64,000 nt of DNA from Yponomeuta sedellus. Taxonomy: Eukaryota; Arthropoda; Insecta; Lepidoptera; Yponomeutidae. Of the stretch, positions 21,550 to 31,368 are shown piece by piece. The DNA is taken from the NCBI GenBank assembly GCA_934045075.1, contig OW203727.1:17978861-18042860 (forward strand). Direction: 5' to 3'. Each line of letters begins with the position of its first letter. Within the stretch, counting starts at the first letter, position 1. The translations under genes and the position numbers were made by a program. The notes under the pieces are model-generated. The model was given only the letters and a program-made list of their open reading frames with translations, did no database searches and was not told the origin of the DNA.

Positions 21550-22320
21550 GAAATGGCTGTGTGCAAGATAACGTTTAGAGGTGAAGGGGTGGAACGAGTG
21601 AAAGAATTTGTCTATTTGGTTAGCTTTTTCACATGGAATGGAGAGTGTGAAAGTGATATATAAAGAAGATAGGAGCCAAAATATCTCCAAAAGAGCAAGA
21701 TTGGCTATTCAATAAAGTGTGCTGGTCCCAACACTAATGTATGGCAGCGAAACTTGGGTGTGGCAAAAGAATTAATAAAGTAGGATTAATGCAGTAGAAA
21801 TGAGGTGCTTTATAAGTATGTGTAGTGTTACTTTGAATAACAATACGTAATAGTCTTATTAGAGTCCGTTGTGGACTGAAAGAGAATGTAGTGACTACAA
21901 TTGAGAAAGGAATGTTGTGTGTTGGTTTGAAGATCAACTCAGTTGGGAGAGCGCTGGCACGGTTAGTCAGAAGTCGAGTCCCAGCATGGGAGGAAATTTT
22001 AGCCTCTAAATAGGTTATTTAAAATTGTCCGTAGCACGGGTTAGCGCAACAAAAATAATATAATCTTGGTTTGAAGTTGTGGAGAGGATGAACGAAGAAA
22101 GATTGACGAAACAAATATATATTGCGAATGTGGGTGAAAGAGCCGGTAAGGGACGTCCAAGGCGGACATACTTCGACTATAAAGGGAGATGATAAAAAGT
22201 ACCCGAAACCAGCGTGCATGCATACAATGACTTATAGAACGTTGATGAAGCGAAGGTGATCTATCAGAGACGTGGCAAGTGGCAGTCCATGGTCTCTGCC
22301 TACACCTCTGGGTACAGACG
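21550..22320 (+). pseudogene. Relic of an RTE-like LINE (GHVERM type) with a nested SINE
   Basis: 21,560-21,640 reads KITFRGEGVERVKEFVYLV. A second block has LMYGSETWVWQK (near 21,735), and a third has RCGLKENVVTTIEKGMLCW (about 21,870-21,930). After the SINE insertion comes WFEVVERMNEERLTKQI, then the terminal block ('gtggcaagtggcagtccatg', 'tgggtacagacgtgagg'). This is the thumb and C-terminal region of a non-LTR reverse transcriptase, the same family as 13,135-13,735. Frameshifts and stops are present. Confidence 0.65.
21933..22065 (+). mobile_element. tRNA-like SINE (family A) in an 11-bp TSD
   Basis: 5'-truncated head from 'ctcagttgggagagcgctgg', then 'cccagcatggg', 'tagcctctaaataggtt', 'tagcacgggttagcgc' and A-rich end. 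'ttggtttgaag' flanks it at 21,922-21,932 and 22,066-22,076. This copy fixes the true 3' end of the family. Confidence 0.85.
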
Positions 22321-23044
22321 TGAGGTTAGGTTATGTTCATGCTATGATATGTTACTATATTGACTCACTCACAACGCGCGGTTAATCTTCTGAAATGTTC
22401 AACAACTCTACAAAGGCTTGTTAAAATTACTCTCACGCTGTTTGCCTGTTGGGGTTCCTGCAATAGATTAAACTGCAACTAACTGAGGTTGTCAAACCTG
22501 AACACCATTCGGTTTGTATACAAACTGTTTGTCAAGGAGAATAAGGTATTAAGTTACTTAAATGAAAATTATAATAAAAGAAATAATCGCTATCTAACAA
22601 GAAAAGGTATAATCAGTCGAGCCAATAAAAGAAATCTCAAAAGGGAATTAAAAATAAAGCCATTGTTAAGCGAGGTGTCTCTCAAGCACAAAATTTTACA
22701 AATTAAAGTGGCATTCAAACGCAAAACACGGATTACGGATCCAATGGATCGGGAAAGAGGGACCGTCTAAAAATTAATTTGAAATACAATTAAAACTTCT
22801 CTAGGGAACTTTTTGGGGAGCTATTAAATTGTCTTTTGTGTTAACTTTTAATGTAGCGTACTGTCAAACCTGTCTCCTTCTATTATTAAATAAAGGGCTT
22901 TCATATCTGAAAAAGGATTAAACATATCAATAAAATAAATTATATTATACAATTATGTTCTACTACCTGTTTACTGTTCTACTAGTGCCCCGCAGTGTAT
23001 GAGGCCGTTTATTAGAGATAATATATTTTCCCGCTGTAAAACGA
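22321..23044. other. Unassigned stretch
   Basis: Contains a Lys/Arg-rich open frame (22,489-22,770) that starts with TTG and matches no family I know. No splice or promoter support, so not called as a gene. Confidence 0.45.
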
Positions 23045-23150
23045 ATTCCATATAACCCAAGGTTAGCTGGAAGAAAACACTCATTAGTATTAAGCTCGCC
23101 TTTGCACAAATATGCTTACTGTGCAATAAAGAATTTTCTAATTTTTAAAA
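23045..23150 (+). mobile_element. LINE 3' UTR fragment
   Basis: 'ccaaggttagctggaagaaa', 'taagctcgcctttgcaca' and 'gtgcaataaagaattttc'. Same tail as 527-625 (minus). Confidence 0.6.
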
Positions 23151-23589
23151 CGTAGCTTATCTGTTAAAATCGCTCTAGCCGTTTAGACGTCAAGAAGTAA
23201 CAAACATACAAACTCACAAACTTTCTCCTTATAGTATTACTGGGATGATGTGATAATAAATATTTTGTGTGATAGTGTAATGTGTCATGTTCACTTCACA
23301 TCACAAGTGCGATATTTTTACCTCTACGACACATTTCCGGCAAAGATATGCCACAATGAGGTTTCTCCATAAGAACAATTGCGTAGGATAAAATAACTAC
23401 ATTGTGATGAATCTGTGAACGCGTTAATCAGTGATTTAGCAACATTCTTATAAGTCATAAAGTTATACCTCAGGGTTACGGCGTTTTACTTAGAGACCAT
23501 CTGAGAGAGGTATTGTTTATTTTTTTATAAATAGGATCACTAGGATATTAGTATTTCTTAATTATTCGCAATACTCAGATATCGTCATA
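23151..23589. other. Unassigned stretch
   Basis: Nothing recognised. Confidence 0.4.
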
Positions 23590-23705
23590 CATTAAACGGG
23601 TCAAATCGCGATTATTTATTAGGTTAAACGTAATTACCTTATTTCCCGACGTTTCGGCAGCGTTACAGTTCCCGTGGACACGGGTAGACTGAAGTAGCGA
23701 ATACA
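23590..23705 (+). repeat. Interspersed repeat with CCGACGTTTCGGCAGCG
   Basis: 'atcgcgattatttatt', 'ttcccgacgtttcggcagcg' and 'cccgtggacacggg'. The inverse of this block is at 35,495-35,580, and the core resembles the inner part of foldback family E. Class uncertain. Confidence 0.5.
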
Positions 23706-24084
23706 GTCAATTATTAGGATATTAGCATCCATATTATCCAAAGTTCTTGAGACATACACAGAAAGGAGGTTCAGTATGAGTTAAATTTTCACTTGAACCG
23801 CTTTTAAAGAAAATGTGCCTTGTGGAAAAGAAATGTGCCTTGTGAATGGAAAGAATATTATAATTAATTTTCTACTAAGACATTTCACAGGCACCCCACT
23901 CCAAATTACGGTTGCGTAGTCTTTTCATGGAAAAAAGACGAGTAAATAATTTTGCCTTTTAATTAACTGTTCCACTTGTCATGAAACAAATACAAGGTTA
24001 ACATAGACGAGATGTTGGTAATTAAAAAAGGAAAATAGATTGTTACTAGTAACAAAAATCGTGTGATGGACGAAAGGCGGCAGG
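23706..24084. other. Unassigned stretch
   Basis: Nothing recognised. Confidence 0.4.
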
Positions 24085-24300
24085 ACGAGATTCCTATCCG
24101 GCAATGCCGGCTGTCATCGATAGATGGCAGTCGTCAAGCCAAATCAGAGGCTTTAGGGCAGCTTGAAAACTTCTGACAGTTAGACCAGCCACTAATCTTA
24201 CAAGCCTCCACCAATCCGGACTTGGCCCCCGTGGTGGAGTATGGCCTATATCTTCGTCAGGGAAGAGACCCGTGCCCCTCGTAATGACTTGATGATGAAG
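24085..24300 (+). mobile_element. 5S-like SINE, 3' part
   Basis: 'tgccggctgtcatcgatag', 'cttctgacagttagacc', 'ccggacttggcccccg', and 'tgacttgatgatg' end. The 5S-like head is missing. Confidence 0.65.
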
Positions 24301-24611
24301 GGCGAGATTAACACGGGGCCATTCAGGTAAGAAATTAAGAGAATCTAGAGTACAATTCGTTGTTTCTACTACTATAAATTAATGTCGATTAGCTACTGGC
24401 ACAAAGCCGTAATGAGTGTTCACCCAACTTTTCGCAAAACTGCGTTCACATTTTAATATAAAAATAACCATGTATAAAAGTCGCCAGGCTAGCAGGAACT
24501 TGCCATGAACAGGTGAAAAGCGAAAGGGGAGGATTCAGGATGTCAGGCTTTTGCCCAGCAGTGGGACACAATTGAGCCTAAATAAAAAAGACATACTTAA
24601 GGATACGATAC
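24301..24611. other. Unassigned stretch
   Basis: No gene. A 'cagcagtgggacacaattg' LINE-like scrap lies near 24,560. Confidence 0.4.
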
Positions 24612-24950
24612 AATATCAACCCTTGAATATACCCACCGCTGGGGCACAGGCTCTTCCTGCATTGCAGGAAAGCTAGGGCATACTCCACCATGCTGGCCAA
24701 GTCCGCGTTGGTGGAGAATTGTAAGACAGTGGCGGCCCTTAATGTCGGATGTTATCAAGCATATAAGGCTTCTGACATGGCTAAACGACTGTCATTACAT
24801 GCAGCCGGCTCCAACTGCTTAACGTGCCTTGCGAAGCACGGAAGTGCTCGGTAAAATGCCACTAGCGGTAGTCACGGGACGGTCACCCATCCTGCGCCTG
24901 ACCGCCCCTGCTGTTGCTTAACTTGATTGATTCCAATCATTCAGTTCGAC
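24612..24950 (-). mobile_element. 5S rRNA-derived SINE, near full length
   Basis: Minus-strand copy from 'tatcaacccttgaatatacc' to the head ('gcgcctgaccgcccctgc', 'tgttgcttaacttgattg', 'ccaatcattcagttcg'). Confidence 0.8.
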
Positions 24951-26239
24951 AAGCCCACGAGCGCTTCATACTATACAATAAAATATATTCAAAAGGATAA
25001 ACCACTTCATGACACACATAAAAATAAATCTCATATATCTTTACGTAGTTTAAGTATAAGGAACATTTTCGCGAGATTTTCGCCATACGGCATGGCATTT
25101 CCTCAAAGAGACGTCGCATTGGCGCGTCATGTCTCAAAATGCACTTCCGTAGTTCCGGAAAGGGACCGTAAAAAATGCACAGTTGATTGCATTTAAAAAC
25201 TAGCCCTCAGTTATTTACCGAGGCAAAAGTCGGAGCGGGCGCACGCCAGTTTTGGCTCTAACAAGTTTTGCCTTTCTGGCAGAGAGAAGGAATTTTTATG
25301 TTACTTCCATTCTCCATCACCTTTTACCCGTGTGTACTGCAGAGGATGTAAGGTAAAAATTCCCATCATACAATAAATTTTGTTAGTATCACTTTCATTT
25401 ACAATATTAAATAAAAATGACGTGATTAACATACTTAATAACAACTATTACTAATATACTGTTTGTTTAAAGTCCTCTAATGGGTCCCGACTGCAACATT
25501 TTATATAAAATAATAAATGCAACAGTTTGAGCAAATAATGCTTATAAAGTTATATTATTTGGTCCCTCAAGTAAAGCAGCATGAACTCTTCTGATTCGAC
25601 ATTAGCATTTGAAAATAAAGTTATCTTATTTTTTCCCTTTCAGTTGATTTATCGGCTTCTTTTATTTTTTTAAATATTTTTTTTTATTTTTGGCCTTTTA
25701 GTGACTCAGTAAAACTATAAAATTTAAAGGTCCATCTGTTCTGCTTACATGCTTTAAATCGTTATATTATTTTATGTCCTAAATTAATTTTAGTTTATTG
25801 CTTTATTTTCTTTTGTTCGACAATGGACATGTCTCGGCAAATCATAAATATTTTTACTGATATACTTGTTTGATATAGTCATAGGTACCACCTGCCTGCA
25901 TTAAAAATTTATATCGTACGATATTTTTTAGCTAGTATAATGAATATGGTCTAATGGTGTTAAACTATCTAAAATATTTGCAAAGGAAACGACAGATTTT
26001 TTTCTTTATTATCCTTACATAAATTGTCTGATTTTTATATAGCCTAAAAACGCTCCACTGCACCTAGTTATTTAATGTTAACGATTGTAGGTGGGGACTG
26101 GAATAGTCACGAATTATCTCTTCGACCTGAACGGCGCTCAGCTTTCGACATCTCCAGAGCAGAATTCTTCGTGCTTGCATTGCTGGGCCCAGTCTTCGGT
26201 CTCGCTAATTACTTAGAATAAGGACTTGTAAATGGGAAC
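24951..26239. other. Unassigned AT-rich stretch
   Basis: Frames are short and unrecognised. Confidence 0.45.
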
Positions 26240-26525
26240 ATAAATGGTCTGAGCCTTCAGCCGCGGCCTGTGTAAAGGCGCGACAGGTTTCCTCCTAACA
26301 GCAACTTTAAGTAACTGTCGCGGCCTTCGGCCGCGCTAATAGTCTCTCCATTTGGCATCAGCGTAAATAGAGCTCAGCATTTGGAATCGCCGTGGGAGTA
26401 TTCCTCTAGCCGCTTCACAGCCTTCGGCCGTGCCGCGACCTGTATTGAGCTCGGCCTTCAACCTCGTCGCGGCAAGTTTCCTCGCACCCGCATGATGGGG
26501 CTCGGCCTTCGGCCTGGCGTACTTA
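26240..26525. repeat. GC-rich cluster of GGCCTTCGGCC-type palindromes
   Basis: Within about 285 bp of otherwise AT-rich DNA there are exact or near copies of GGCCTTCGGCC at about 26,310, 26,420, 26,450 and 26,505, with a weaker one near 26,255. Each can fold as a 4-bp stem with a TTC loop. They alternate with 'gcgacaggtttcctc'-like phrases ('gcggcaagtttcctcgc'). Confidence 0.6.
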
Positions 26526-27597
26526 TTTAGAGTTGTGGCATGGGCGTGGAGACATACAAAATCTTGGTTTTCTGAATGCCAAAATATTACCGGTATTAAA
26601 ATGAAACTATAACAAATTCATCTTGAGGTGGCCCCCTAAAGCATTGAAAATTTTTACTGAACATTTAGGTGTAGATAAGCAATCTTTGGTCTCACAAGTG
26701 AACAGGAAACCTAACACAAAATCATAATCTTATTTTCGAAGGAAACGAGATAAAATTCGTTAAGATGAATAGAGCTAGAATTTTTTAAAATTTCATGGGT
26801 CCTACGATACGAGGTCACGGAGGATCCGTCTTCGGTTACCAGTGAGAGCGTTCAAATATTTTTTATCATTTATTGTTTCTTCTTTGAACCCAGCTTGTCT
26901 GACTATGACCGCACAGAGGAAAAGGAGTTACATGCTACACTTTATATATTTTGTTCAGTTAGTTTTGGTCTAAGTGTCAGTAGGAAATTAATATCAGTGT
27001 TAAGAAATTAATTATTTTTTTCTCAAACATGCTCGGAAATGTTTGTGTTATTACCATGAAATAAAGCCACAAAGTTTCTCTTTTATGGCTCCCGCCTCAC
27101 TTTACTGGCCTAAGCCAGTAAAGTAAGTATGAAAATCCATTACCGTCCGCTGCTCTAACTTTTTAAATTTACTTACTAAAATTAAACTAACCAAGGAAAA
27201 ATTACATACAGCCAACCACCTACTAAGTTATGTAAGCATACTTAGATTAACAAAAAAAAACAATCTATGGTATTGGTTTTTGTGCGGTTAAACATGGTGC
27301 TCAAATATGTTAGTGTATTTAAAAAAAAAAAAGGCGGCAAACTAAACTATTATTTCTTAATTACCTACTAATTATTTTAATATTTATATTTCCTCGCATT
27401 GTTTGAGAAAAGCATTATACAATCCTCGGCCGGAACAGGGATTGCAGGACTCGTTCTAGACGGCTTCGTCTACGACTCGGCCGTCTATCCCAAACTCGTC
27501 AAGCAATCCCTTACTTCTCGGCCTCTGCAGTAATGTATTATTATTATTACCCCCTATGAGGTTGATATTTCTTAAATTAATGAGATAAATGGCGTAG
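26526..27597. other. Unassigned stretch
   Basis: No gene. 27,420-27,540 has a related GC-rich phrase ('agacggcttcgtctacgac', 'ctcggccgtc'). Confidence 0.45.
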
Positions 27598-27724
27598 AAA
27601 GAAATAAACACTTTATAGGCATTATTTCTTTCAGCACTTATACCGTTTCTATAGACGGTTTGTTTACATGTAGAGCAAAGCTGATATTATGTAAATTGAT
27701 ACATGTACTAGAATAAATATATGC

Positions 27725-27741
27725 CAGCGCCATCTAGTGGC
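27725..27741 (-). promoter_or_regulatory. CTCF-like motif 1
   Basis: Minus strand reads GCCACTAGATGGCGCTG, which fits the insect and vertebrate CTCF core (CCASYAGRKGGCRS) at every core position. Binding is inferred. Confidence 0.55.
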
Positions 27742-28055
27742 TAAAAGTGGTACTGTAGGACAGGGTTTCAGCAGACAAGAAGAGAAACGTTGTTTCAGCA
27801 CGACAGCACGTACTTAGGGATCTATTTATTGAAGCAATATGAAACTTAATAAGGATTACGGATTAGAGATACAGTTATGTACTACTCGCACCACAGCGCA
27901 AATCGAGGTATATTACCTACGTCACTAGTCGTGCCAATTATTAGTGGACAGTCAGTATTGGTCGAAGTGATTCGCAAGCGCTCAAATACTATCCAATTTT
28001 GTTTAATATTATGTAGGGCCTTCGTACAAAACCATACCGCAATTTAGAACACAAA

Positions 28056-28070
28056 CAGCGCCATCTGTGG
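28056..28070 (-). promoter_or_regulatory. CTCF-like motif 2 (one base deleted)
   Basis: Minus strand CCACAGATGGCGCTG: same motif with one T missing in the middle, so probably weakened. Confidence 0.4.
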
Positions 28071-28384
28071 TTGGGTAGAGGAACTAATGCTACAGTACTT
28101 TAATTACTTAGAAGTGAATATTATTTGTGTTGCGTTTGTTCTCTATTAATGCTGATTTAATGTAATCAACGACACCCGCAAAACTCTCTTTTAAATAATT
28201 TGCACGTGTTAGGCGTAGTTAAACAAAATTATATTTTTTAATTAAATGAATGATCTAGAAGGATCAAACCACTTTATAGGAATTATTTCTTTCCGCATTT
28301 GTACCGATTCTATAAATGGTTTGTTTACATGTAGACCAAAGCCGAAATTATGTATACACATGTATTAGAATAAATAAAATATAG

Positions 28385-28401
28385 CAGCGCCATCAAGTGG
28401 C
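28385..28401 (-). promoter_or_regulatory. CTCF-like motif 3
   Basis: Minus strand GCCACTTGATGGCGCTG: one substitution relative to motif 1. Confidence 0.45.
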
Positions 28402-28578
28402 TAAAAGTGGTACTTTAATTGCTTAGAAGTAAATGTTATTGTGTGTTCCGTTGGTTCTCTATTAATGCTGATTTTATTTAACCTACGTCATCCGCAAAAT
28501 TCTGTTTTAAATATTTCACACCTGTTAGGGTTAGTTCAATAAAATTATTAGTATTCGAATTCAATAAACTAAATATAA

Positions 28579-28595
28579 CAGCGCCATCTAGTGGC
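28579..28595 (-). promoter_or_regulatory. CTCF-like motif 4
   Basis: Identical to motif 1 over 17 bases, same orientation. Confidence 0.55.
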
Positions 28596-28848
28596 TCCTA
28601 GCTGTACTTTAACGCAGCTTCTTAACGAATTTTATTTTTCGTCACGGTTCTGATCGCATAATTATGATTTTATATAGCCTATGACACCCGCGCAAGGATG
28701 CCGAATCGAATGACACCTTGTTTAACAAAATCTGACTATTGGTTAAGGAGTTATGAGGGAACATAGAATCGGACATACTTACATACATACATACATACGC
28801 ACTAAACACATTACCCTCATTTTGGGCTTCGCTGCAGTCGGGTAAAAA

Positions 28849-29265
28849 CTGCATTTGCACGGATACTCACTTGTTTAATTTTACATTTTAAAATTTTCTG
28901 ACGTTTCGGCACTTTTGCAAGTACCGTGGTCCCTCAAGACTTAGGTGACAGGCGTCTTTTTGAAAGCATTAACTGTTAGTTTAACGGACTCAAAACCTCT
29001 TATAGGTTTGAATTTTATGAAGTGTTCGGTGTTTGTTATTTTTTGTTGTCACTCAAAAAATTAATTTCACAACAAGCAAGTCATAATATTTCATTTAAAT
29101 TCAAACAAAAAAATAAACTAACAGTTAATGCTTTCGAAAAGACGCAGGTCACCTAAGTCTTCCGGGACCACGGTACATGTGAAAGTGCTGAAACGTCGGA
29201 AAATTGTAAAATGGAAAATTAAACGAGTCAATATCAAATACACTATTTATTATGTCTAGTGCTCG
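28849..29265. mobile_element. Foldback element (family E), interrupted by the full-length LINE
   Basis: Arms around 28,870-28,983 and 29,114-29,227 pair with a constant coordinate sum (58,097): 'aactgttagttta' pairs with 'taaactaacagtt', and 'cttgttt' with 'aaacgag'. Its outer right end 'atgtctagtgctcgtg' is cut by the LINE and resumes at 35,076-35,120 ('tgtcaatcttagaaa'). Hence the LINE is younger than this element. Confidence 0.8.
29251..29265 (+). repeat. Left target-site duplication of the LINE
   Basis: 'tatgtctagtgctcg', identical to 35,076-35,090. Confidence 0.9.
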
Positions 29266-29614
29266 GGGTGTGATTGTGGTCGCCTCCTCGTGTGAGGGCA
29301 CCTGCTTGCGTACTGGGTCCATCTCTGATGAGCCTGCTGCGGGAGCAGTGGCCCTCCTGGCACATCCTGGGCAACGGCCCCAACTCCGGGCTGAGGCGGG
29401 CGATTGAGCGCTTTTTAGCAGCACGTCTCCTGCCGAGGTCTGGATTTGGTGACGGCGAAGAACCACTCCCGAATCAGTGGCGGGATAACCACAAACCAGG
29501 TCTGTGTTGGCCTTGGGACCTAAATAACCCCAAAAAGTGCACCCGCGGCGTGTTGGGAAAGCGACGCGAGTAATATCCCCGCGCTTTTACATTTTTTCTG
29601 AAAAAAAATGACAT
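29266..29614 (+). promoter_or_regulatory. LINE 5' UTR with presumed internal promoter
   Basis: GC-rich leader (starts 'gggtgtgattgtggtcgcc') upstream of the ORF1 ATG. LINEs of this type carry their promoter internally; I see no TATA box. Antisense frames here are not recognised. Confidence 0.5.
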
Positions 29615-31366
29615 ATGATGTCCGGCAAAAAAGATAATTTACCCCAGGAGGGTACCGGCCCCATAGGGGCAGGAGAATCCCTCCCCGGTGTCACTTCGGC
29701 ACCGGGCAGCCCCTCGTATTCTGGGGGGGGCAACACCGGACTAATCTCCTTGGACGGCAGCACACCGGCACAGGCTGGAAGCGCCAGTTCAAGTGAGCTA
29801 ACTCGCGTTAACACGTGGCAGGCGGTGACTAGCAAATTTGTTGCCAGGTCCAAGCGGGCCAGGAAAGCTAAGCCACCGCCTGCCCGTGTCGATGATAGGG
29901 ACAACGGTCAGTTGCCGAGCGCCCTGTCTGCTGCTGAGGAAACTCAGCGCAGTCGGCTGCTGGTGACTGACAGTAACGACACCACTCATTTGCCGAGCGC
30001 CATGTCTGCTGCAGGGGAAACTCAGCGCAGTCGGGTGCCGGTGACTGAACGTGGAAAAAGCGGCCAGTTGCAAAGCGCCTTGTCTGCTGCGGGGGAATCT
30101 CAGCGCAGTCGGCAGCTTGCAACTGGACGCAATAAAAACAAACGAAGAGGTCACCGTGGAGGGCGGTCGCCCCCTTGGAAGCGGGATAAGCTCCAGGGGG
30201 CCGCTGCCACCCACGCGAAATGCGCCACGACCGCTGTGGTGGCGACCACGCATGGGCAGCCGAAGGTTCCCGCGCGATGCGCCCATAGTGCGGGGGCAAC
30301 CCCGCACGCTGGGTTCCAGCGCGTGGAAACTGGGTGCGCCATCACTGCGGGGTCTCTACCGCGCGATCAGCAGCAGACCAATTCGGTAGCACAACGCTCG
30401 GCGACGGCAGGTCAGAGGCCCCGACACGCTGCTCCGGAAACTCCGGTAAAACGTGGCAGGGCTGATGTAACGCTGTCACCGGCCGTTACTAACAAGCGGC
30501 GCAGGCTAGAGGGTCAGGGGAAAGGAAAGGCGCTCGGCTACGCGGGGGTGATTAACTCTCATCTACGCGTGGCCGTGACCACCGTTCCCCCCACCGATTT
30601 AACAAGCGAGCAAGCGGACGAGCTCAAAGAGACTCTGGAAAGAGTCACTTCTGACGCAATCTTGGCGTCGTGTCTGGCCGGTGACGGCGCCCAACCGCTC
30701 AGGTTTCACGGGAAACCTCACCTGGGTGAGGGGGTGCTGAAAATTTGGTGCGGAGACGACGCCACGCTTGCTTGGCTTAAGGACACAGTAGCCAGCATAG
30801 CGTGCCCGATCCAGAACTGTGATCTGACTGTCATCGCACAGTCAGAAATCACAAAGATGGTAAAGGCCGGTATGCTGCTACCCACAACAGTCGTGACAGA
30901 GATGGATAAGATTCGCCAGATTCTTATCCATCAAAATCCCGAATATAATATCCAGCGGTGGAGGCCCTACCGAATAGAGATTCAGGAGGGCAAGGGCATC
31001 TTCCTCTTTCTGGGCATTCCAGAGGAGGAGGTGCCCTGCCTTCTGGAACGGGACCGGAGGGTCGCTTATATCATGGGGAGTGCGTACGTAAAGTTCTTCA
31101 CTCCCTCGGGTCTGAGCGACGCTCCGTTCGTGCCGGAGTCTCTGTGCGCGCGGGTATCCACCGAGGATAACGAAACAAGGGACGATGAGGCCGCGCCCGA
31201 TGGCGATGACGTTGATGGAGTCCCGACTCCAGCCGACGAGCCGTCGAGAGCGGCCCCCTCGTCCATTTCGCCAACAGTCGCTGGTATGTCCATCAGCGAC
31301 GACGACGACAACCAGTCTGACGACATGGACTGGCTGCTGCGTGTGGGGGAGACACTGTCGGAGTAG
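29615..31366 (+). CDS. LINE ORF1 protein, DUF4780-like
   Basis: A 583-residue ORF1, presumably the nucleic-acid-binding partner of ORF2 in the retrotransposition particle. It starts MMSGKKD; the second ATG directly follows the first. The N-terminal half is Ser/Ala/Arg-rich and probably disordered. It contains three tandem repeats of about 25 residues around residues 100-172 (LPSALSAAEETQRSR, LPSAMSAAGETQRSR, LQSALSAAGESQRSR) followed by a basic stretch (KNKRRGHRGGR). A second weak Cys/His-containing repeat lies near residues 200-250 (CATTAVVATTH, CAHSAGATPH). Residues about 310-510 match the pattern I know as DUF4780: LTSEQADELKETL, FHGKP, LKIWCGDDATLAWL, ILIHQNP, WRPYRIEIQ and AYVKFF. The C terminus is acidic (DDDDNQSDD). 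No classical CCHC gag knuckle is visible. The stop TAG is two bases before the ORF2 ATG, suggesting coupled or reinitiated translation. It is more GC-rich than ORF2. Confidence 0.85.
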   Translation: MMSGKKDNLPQEGTGPIGAGESLPGVTSAPGSPSYSGGGNTGLISLDGSTPAQAGSASSSELTRVNTWQAVTSKFVARSKRARKAKPPPARVDDRDNGQLPSALSAAEETQRSRLLVTDSNDTTHLPSAMSAAGETQRSRVPVTERGKSGQLQSALSAAGESQRSRQLATGRNKNKRRGHRGGRSPPWKRDKLQGAAATHAKCATTAVVATTHGQPKVPARCAHSAGATPHAGFQRVETGCAITAGSLPRDQQQTNSVAQRSATAGQRPRHAAPETPVKRGRADVTLSPAVTNKRRRLEGQGKGKALGYAGVINSHLRVAVTTVPPTDLTSEQADELKETLERVTSDAILASCLAGDGAQPLRFHGKPHLGEGVLKIWCGDDATLAWLKDTVASIACPIQNCDLTVIAQSEITKMVKAGMLLPTTVVTEMDKIRQILIHQNPEYNIQRWRPYRIEIQEGKGIFLFLGIPEEEVPCLLERDRRVAYIMGSAYVKFFTPSGLSDAPFVPESLCARVSTEDNETRDDEAAPDGDDVDGVPTPADEPSRAAPSSISPTVAGMSISDDDDNQSDDMDWLLRVGETLSE

Positions 31367-31368
31367 CC

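Larger units (their letters stand above)
27598..28600. repeat. Tandem repeat (unit about 330 bp) carrying four CTCF-like motifs
   Basis: 27,600-27,760 ('ctttataggcattatttct', 'ggtttgtttacatgtagagc', 'agcgccatctagtggctaaa') is repeated at 28,265-28,412. 28,075-28,230 ('tctctattaatgctgattt', 'acccgcaaaactctc') is repeated at 28,410-28,560. Motif starts at 27,725, 28,056, 28,385 and 28,579 give spacings of 331, 329 and 194. The copies have diverged substantially while the motif is conserved. Confidence 0.75.

Noticed and set aside
21117..21690. ORFs on both strands (CGAVR- and TAPHR-type repeats)
   Set aside because: Translation of a pentanucleotide array, open in all frames by composition.
22489..22770. 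93-codon Lys-rich ORF
   Set aside because: Starts with TTG, is AT-biased with no family resemblance, and has no splice or promoter support.
29798..30307. Long antisense ORFs over LINE ORF1
   Set aside because: Shadow frames of the GC-rich ORF1; the sense strand has the recognised domain.
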